The notes below the pieces were generated by a model that saw only the letters and a program-made list of their open reading frames with translations, was not told where the DNA came from and made no database searches. The position numbers were made by a program, and so were the translations under genes. Shown here piece after piece: positions 58,752-64,000 of a stretch of DNA of 64,000 nucleotides; the stretch's first letter is position 1; each line of letters begins with the position of its first letter. Origin of the DNA: Strongylocentrotus droebachiensis (lineage: Eukaryota > Echinodermata > Echinoidea > Camarodonta > Strongylocentrotidae); NCBI GenBank assembly GCA_035222895.1, contig JAVYIG010000095.1, positions 744,001 to 808,000 of the forward strand, written 5' to 3'.

Positions 58752-60724
58752 CACTGGCGTACCTATGGGGGGGGGCAGGGGGGGCAGAGTGCCCCCCCTG
58801 ACGGGCTCCAGGGGAAAAAAGGAAAAAGGGGAAAGAAAAGAAAAGAAAGGAAAGGAAAGAAAAAGAAAAAAGGAAAAGGGAAGAAAAAAGGAAAAGGGGA
58901 AAAAAAAAGGAAAGAAAGAGAAAAAAGGAAGAAGAAGAGAAAAGGAAGAAAAAGGGAAAAGAGAAGGAAAGGAATAAAAAATGGGGAAATTTTTTAAAAA
59001 AAGACCATGGCCATACGCACCAGGGGGGAGGGGCAGTTGACCCCAGATATTCTGAAAATGTAGTGTAGGCCTATACCAAATCCTTCAATTCTACTTTTGA
59101 AAATGCAAAAGTACCCTCATGACCAGTTCGGTCGCTCTACCTCCCTTCACTCCTTTTGCTTTTGAGATTCTTCGAAAACTTTTAACGCATCTTTCCCCCT
59201 CCCCCACCAGAAAAAATATTCCGCATACGGCCCTGAAAAATTAAAATAGGAAAATATAAGTGATATTACAAATTCGAAACTCTTCGCTGGCGCGAACTGC
59301 TTGCTAGCCTATTTTGTATTAAATGTTTTCACTTGCTCGTCCCCCTGAAATAAGAATAGGATTAGTATTGCCTAGAATACAATTGTGCCTGCCCCGACGG
59401 GCCCCGACCTGCAACCATGGCAACAATAACACACAATATATGTACCAAATGTTACTAAAAGAGACTAATTCATTTTTCTCGCTCGCTACACTCGCTCGCG
59501 AATAAAATGAATAGACATTGCTTTGGAAACAATTGTGCCCACCCTTGACCTGCTACAATATCATTAAAAATGGAAGAGTTTTTTCGCCCTCTCGCCAAAA
59601 AGGAATTGAATCGCGTTAAACGCGATTGCGTCCATCCTGACCTGCACCAATAAAAACAAGTTTATTTATTAATTTCTATTAAAAGAGAATTTATTTTTTT
59701 TGCTTGCTCGCTATGCTCGCTCGCCAAAATGGAATTGACACCGCTAACGTGCCCGCCCCAAACTGCAACAACCAGTTAATAATTATGTACCAAACGTTAT
59801 TCAAAGAAGTTTTGGTGTGCTCGTGCTCGCCAAAACGGAATTAACATCACCTTAGACATGATTGTGTAAGCCCTGCCCTGCAACAACAAAAATCTGAAAT
59901 TTATGAACCAATTATCATTACAAAAATTTTGCTCGCTCGCTACGCTCGCTCGCCAAAATAGAAATAACACAGCTTTTAATAATCACGTCCCTGACATGGT
60001 ACAATGAACCCAAGTTTATATACCATATTTTCCCTATAAAAGAGAAGTGATTTTTTTTTGCTCGCTCGCTACGCTCGCTCGCCAAAATAGAAATAACACC
60101 GCGTTTAATAATCACGTCCCTGACATGGAACAATGAACCCAAGTTTTATGTACCATATTTTCCCTATAAAAGGAAGTGATTTTTTTTTTCGCTCGCTACG
60201 CTCGCTAGCTCGTGGAATTATGTGCCCACCACTAACCTGCTACAATATCATTAAAAAGAGAAATGTAGGGGGTTGCCTGCCCGCCAAAATGGGATTGACA
60301 TTGCCTTAAACACGATTGTGCCCGCCCCCTACCTGCAACAATGAAACAAATTTTATATAGCAATTCATTGAGAGAAAGATGTATTTTCGCTCGCTAGCTA
60401 AAATGGGTATAAAATCACCCTAAACACAATATTGTTACCGCGCCCTGCATGGGACAATTATTGAACCAAGTTTAAGTGGCAATTCTTAAAAAAGGAGTGA
60501 TTTTTTTTCTTGCTCGCTACACTCGTTTGCAAAAAAATGAAATTAACGTCGCTAACAAGTGAATGTTCCCACCCCCAACTTGCAACAATACCAGTTTATA
60601 TACCAAACGTTACTTAAAGATTTTTTTTTGCTCGCTCGCTCGCCAGAAGTGAAAATTAGCATCGCCTTTTTTGTTTGTTTCGGTCGCTTGCCCCCCCTGA
60701 CGGAGTATCCCAGGTACGCCACTG
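58752..60724. mobile_element. 2-kb hAT-like element filled with a tandem repeat
   Basis: Ends CACTGGCGTACC and GGTACGCCACTG are inverted with one mismatch. Flanks GTCCAATT at 58744-58751 and 60725-60732 are identical 8-bp duplications. Next to the left end is a purine-rich tract (58810-58980). From about 59330 to 60650 a unit of roughly 110-130 bp repeats about 11 times, each with GCTCGCTCGCTACGCTCGCT or a variant followed by CGCCAAAAT. Two units (about 59920-60180) are almost identical. No transposase seen. Confidence 0.9.
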
Positions 60725-60993
60725 GTCCAATTGCAGTCAGCAATAGACTGGATTTGTTGTTGTTTTTGTGATTCGGCATTCATTTATAAAGTATATTTAC
60801 GCCTTTAACTTCTTATCAATTTTGTACGGACAAAACTGTGTTTTATGCTCTTTCGCATCTTTAATATAAATTGTAAGTAGGCTACTTATAGAGTAATCAT
60901 GTACTTTTAAGAATGCTACCAGTTGCCTGATGATCGCTCGCAAGGCGTGAAACTCGGGAGTTGCAACCATGTTCCATTAGTCTGCCTTATTCA

Positions 60994-61052
60994 TACAGTC
61001 AAACCTGCTTTAGTGACCACCTATCTATAAAGACCACCTGTCACCTATATAT
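60994..61052. mobile_element. End fragment of the CAGTCAAACCTG element family
   Basis: TACAGTCAAACCTGCTTTAG then TGACCACCTATCTATAAAGA; one end only. Compare 2211-2354. Confidence 0.7.
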
Positions 61053-61384
61053 ACATGTATATATATTTATAATTTCGCGACAGCTTAGAATTATGTGTTT
61101 CATTCAAATATTTTGTATTTTGAGGCTAAATGCGTATCCAAAAATCCGAGAATACGACTTTGTGTCAGGGAACCGCAAACACAAATCACTATGCAAAATC
61201 GCTGATGAAAAGGTTGCAAAATTACTGGCCATTCATATTGTGAAAGCAAAACGTTAACAAAAATAATAATGTTGAATTAGGTATAGAAATGACTAGAGCA
61301 AATTCTGAAGAATCTGAAATTATTGTATTCTGGCATGACAACTGAAGATAACGCTCTCAGGCTCTCTGCAAAATCATCCGAAAG

Positions 61385-61560
61385 GAGGCGCGATGGCTCA
61401 GTGGTAGAGCAGACGAGTTGTCGTAGGCCTACTCGGGAGGTTCCGAGTTCGAAACGGCACGTACGTCAATGTTCTGGTCCAAGAACTCACATTGGCTACA
61501 GCGAACTTTCTACTAGCTGGTTTTCTTGAAGTCAACCAAAGATAAAAACAACTCGTATTG
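61385..61560 (+). mobile_element. tRNA-derived SINE
   Basis: Head GGAGGCGCGATGGCTCAGTG then GTAGAGC (A box) and GGGAGGTTCCGAGTTCGAA (B-box-like), the same head as the split SINE at 9430-9764. The anticodon arm does not fold as a good tRNA, so it is called a SINE and not a tRNA gene. Confidence 0.7.
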
Positions 61561-62059
61561 CATCACGTGCATGACATATATCATACTAGGTCGAATCATT
61601 ATATTCGATCCAACTTCGATCTTGTTACTGACTTAGGCCTACATGATTATAATACAAGAAATAGCTGATTCAACAGAAAGAGTAGGTAGTATTGAAAATT
61701 CGTTTTATTACAATGCCACAAAACAATATAAAGGAAATAGAAACTTTGCTCATTTAAATACCTAACACTTAAGAGCTTGCGAATGACATGTTATATGATT
61801 GAAAATGTTATTCTTTAGCCGGTGCATACCTTTTCATTTTGTATATGTTTTTGTACGTTATAGAAATTCTACATATTCATCATTATTTTCCTCTTCTTCC
61901 TCCTCCTCCTCTTTTTCTTCTTCTCCTTCTTCTTTTTCTTCTTGTACTTATTATCATTTTTATCATCAGTTTAATGTTTTTATTATTATTATCATCATTA
62001 TTATCTTTAATAAGTTTGTTTTAATTTATTTATTCTGTCTATAAATATTACTATTTTAA

Positions 62060-62442
62060 AGGTATAGACCAGTTCTGGTCATGCGATTGCATTGTGAAAG
62101 AAACGTTGTGGAATCGATCAGAAAAGGTTGATCATCTAGCATTATAAGTATTGGTGTGTACTGCAAGGTTCTGGAATCATCAAAATGATAATAAATTTGG
62201 CCCAGTCTTGGTAAAGTTACAAGCACTGTACACAGAAAGATATACATATGGGACTACGCGATATCTATCCAGTCCGGATAAATATAATAATTTACCAAAT
62301 ATATCAACTAGTAGGCGGTTTCCCGGCAAAATTTGGATCATCACGTGTTAGTCAAAATATATTCTTTCACAAGTCATGATTGGTGATAAGAGCTTCCATT
62401 TCATTTTTTGACAGGGATGCGTTTCCAAAATGGTCTATACCT
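62060..62442. mobile_element. Complete copy of the AGGTATAGACCAG miniature element
   Basis: Ends AGGTATAGACCAGTT and AATGGTCTATACCT are inverted. The interior matches 4665-5033, including GTAGGCGGTTTCCCGGCAAA and TAGTCAAAATATATTCTTTC. Confidence 0.82.
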
Positions 62443-62754
62443 GTACGTGTCTGTCGGGGACCCCACTGGAAATAAGCTCAAACTTTTTTTGATTGGCTTG
62501 TCTGATTTTTCTGCTTTCCTTGAAAGTAAATTATTTTTCGAGTGGACTTTGTCCTTTAACAACCATCATCATAAAATCTGTAAGTTTCATTGTCATATTA
62601 TGCGTTACGGTCTGAAATACGAAACTAGATAAAATCCGAGAGTTATCCTGATGTTGAGGGCGCTTGTCAGATATGATGGTATATCATGATGGAGTGACTA
62701 TCCAAGATAGGACATCCTTTCACTGAATACACAACCAATACAAATAATAATTTA

Positions 62755-62870
62755 TAAAAAAACGGTGCTTATAAAGCGCGTTCCACCGAAGTCTCGAAGC
62801 GCTATAATAAACAAAATAAACAAAATACAGTGATAAACATTTACATATTAAACAAAACAAAAAATTACAA
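62755..62870 (-). repeat. Reverse copy of the 32377-32480 repeat
   Basis: GCGCGTTCCACCGAAGTCTCG then AAGCGCTATAATAAACAAAA: inverse of the retrotransposon-type tail at 32377-32480. Confidence 0.65.
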
Positions 62871-62899
62871 ATAAACTACAAATCACTATACATATGAAA

Positions 62900-64000
62900 T
62901 ATAAATCACTGTGAACAGTTATCAAAAGCAATTTTAAGTTTTGATTTGATTGACAGTCTGACATTTTTTGACATTCAAAGGTAGTTCGTTCAAAGTTCAG
63001 CAGAAGCTTTGCAAAAAAAGCGATGACCATTAAAAAAAAAGAGTTGACCCCGAAGTAGACAAGAGGTTTAATTGTGAAGATGACCGTTGCGTGAGGGTTT
63101 TTATTCCTGGATTACTTCTTGATAAATAAATATGCTTTCCTTTGTAAACATGTATTTACAATGAATTACATTCATATCATTTTAGGATGATTTTATCAAA
63201 TATTTACCCTATATGAATATATTACTTAACTTTGAAATCGACGGGAAATGTGCAAGTGCACAATATTATTCATTATAATATAGGGCCAATGAACTATGCA
63301 CATCGTGAAATAATGATAGGCCTAATTGTCCTGATGGTAAAGCACGATGCGTAAAGTTAATAATATAATACTAGTTTAGCAGTTAGCAGCTTACCATGAT
63401 GGGAAAAAATGAGTGGCATATTATTTTTATCCACTTATTTCCTCTTTACGCGCATCTCTGCTTCAGGCTAGAATGATCGAAATGTTGGCAGTGTTTTTAA
63501 AACATCATATCGAAAATAGTTTTGTTAAGTTTGCGGATATGCCGAATATGTAATGTAAGCGATGGGTATTCGTAATGGGACAATCGTGATGACTATAATA
63601 TAGAAGAAAACAATGGGTTTTTAAAATGAAGATTTATATGAATTTAACATTATGCAGAGGTCTGCTTTAATTGGAAAATTGATGCTGAGGAAGAAACATA
63701 ATAACATAGGCGGAACAAACTGATTTCCTTTGTTCCTATAACATCCGTGACAGCGCATATCATTATTCAACCAGTTTATCATCTTGGAATGGTTTTCCTA
63801 ACCACTTATCCATGCTATAGAATAACTTATGCGCGGTAAATGACCCCTAATCCACAAAGCTACCATTTTTATTGAGACATTATGACAGCCGTAACGATGC
63901 AAATAGGAATTAGTTTATTTTAAGTATTTTATTCAGTAATATATATTGTAAGATTCATTTTTATTCCCTCTGATGTGGTGCCCTTGACTACATTTTCTGG
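62900..64000. other. AT-rich sequence, nothing recognised
   Basis: No exon-like ORF, inverted repeat or known motif could be supported. Confidence 0.5.

Noticed and set aside
58744..60732. CRISPR array
   Set aside because: Repeats are diverged and over 100 bp, lie in a eukaryotic hAT-like element, and no cas genes exist.
59918..60779. Minus-strand ORFs repeating ILASERSERAK
   Set aside because: They translate the tandem array inside a hAT-like element, not a gene.
61391..61465. True tRNA gene
   Set aside because: A and B boxes are present but the arms do not fold well and the same head occurs in a clear SINE.

Overview
The window is animal nuclear DNA: AT-rich, with intron-split genes in a dense background of short transposons. 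A broken histone H2B copy starts like the early-type H2B of sea urchins, and the other genes and repeats fit, so the best inference is a sea urchin or close relative. No bacterial operon, CRISPR array or viral gene was seen.

Three intact protein genes were reconstructed. CACTIN (2807-21080, minus) is complete in 18 coding exons; every junction keeps the reading frame, giving 733 residues. A TMEM35-like four-helix membrane protein (25891-26301, plus, 136 residues) lies on one open exon and diverges from CACTIN across about 4.8 kb of repeats. A RIT-type Ras GTPase (39456-57560, minus, 231 residues, five exons) fills the right half and converges on the TMEM35-like gene. The three genes have unrelated jobs (splicing/NF-kB adaptor, membrane protein, signalling GTPase), and nothing suggests a functional cluster.

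Region by region: 1-2.8 kb holds repeats downstream of CACTIN. 2.8-21.1 kb is CACTIN, whose introns carry nested miniature transposons, a hAT-type element inside a tRNA-derived SINE, an element with tandem nuclear-receptor-like motifs, and a decayed copy of exon 14. 21.1-25.2 kb is a G-run-rich repeat zone with a tandem array. 25.4-26.4 kb is the TMEM35-like gene. 26.4-39.4 kb has no intact gene but contains the H2B pseudogene at 31.7 kb. 39.4-57.6 kb is RIT, with a 2.3 kb unclassified inverted-repeat element, a long-arm TA-flanked element, and tandem copies of its exon 4 acceptor. 57.6-64 kb holds the RIT upstream region, a 2 kb hAT-type element full of a tandem repeat, and further repeats.

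The strongest observations are three hAT-like elements with perfect 8-bp target duplications, the 2.3 kb element with eight copies of a 14-mer, the duplicated exon 4 acceptor in RIT, and the H2B pseudogene. All calls come from reading the sequence; no database search was run.
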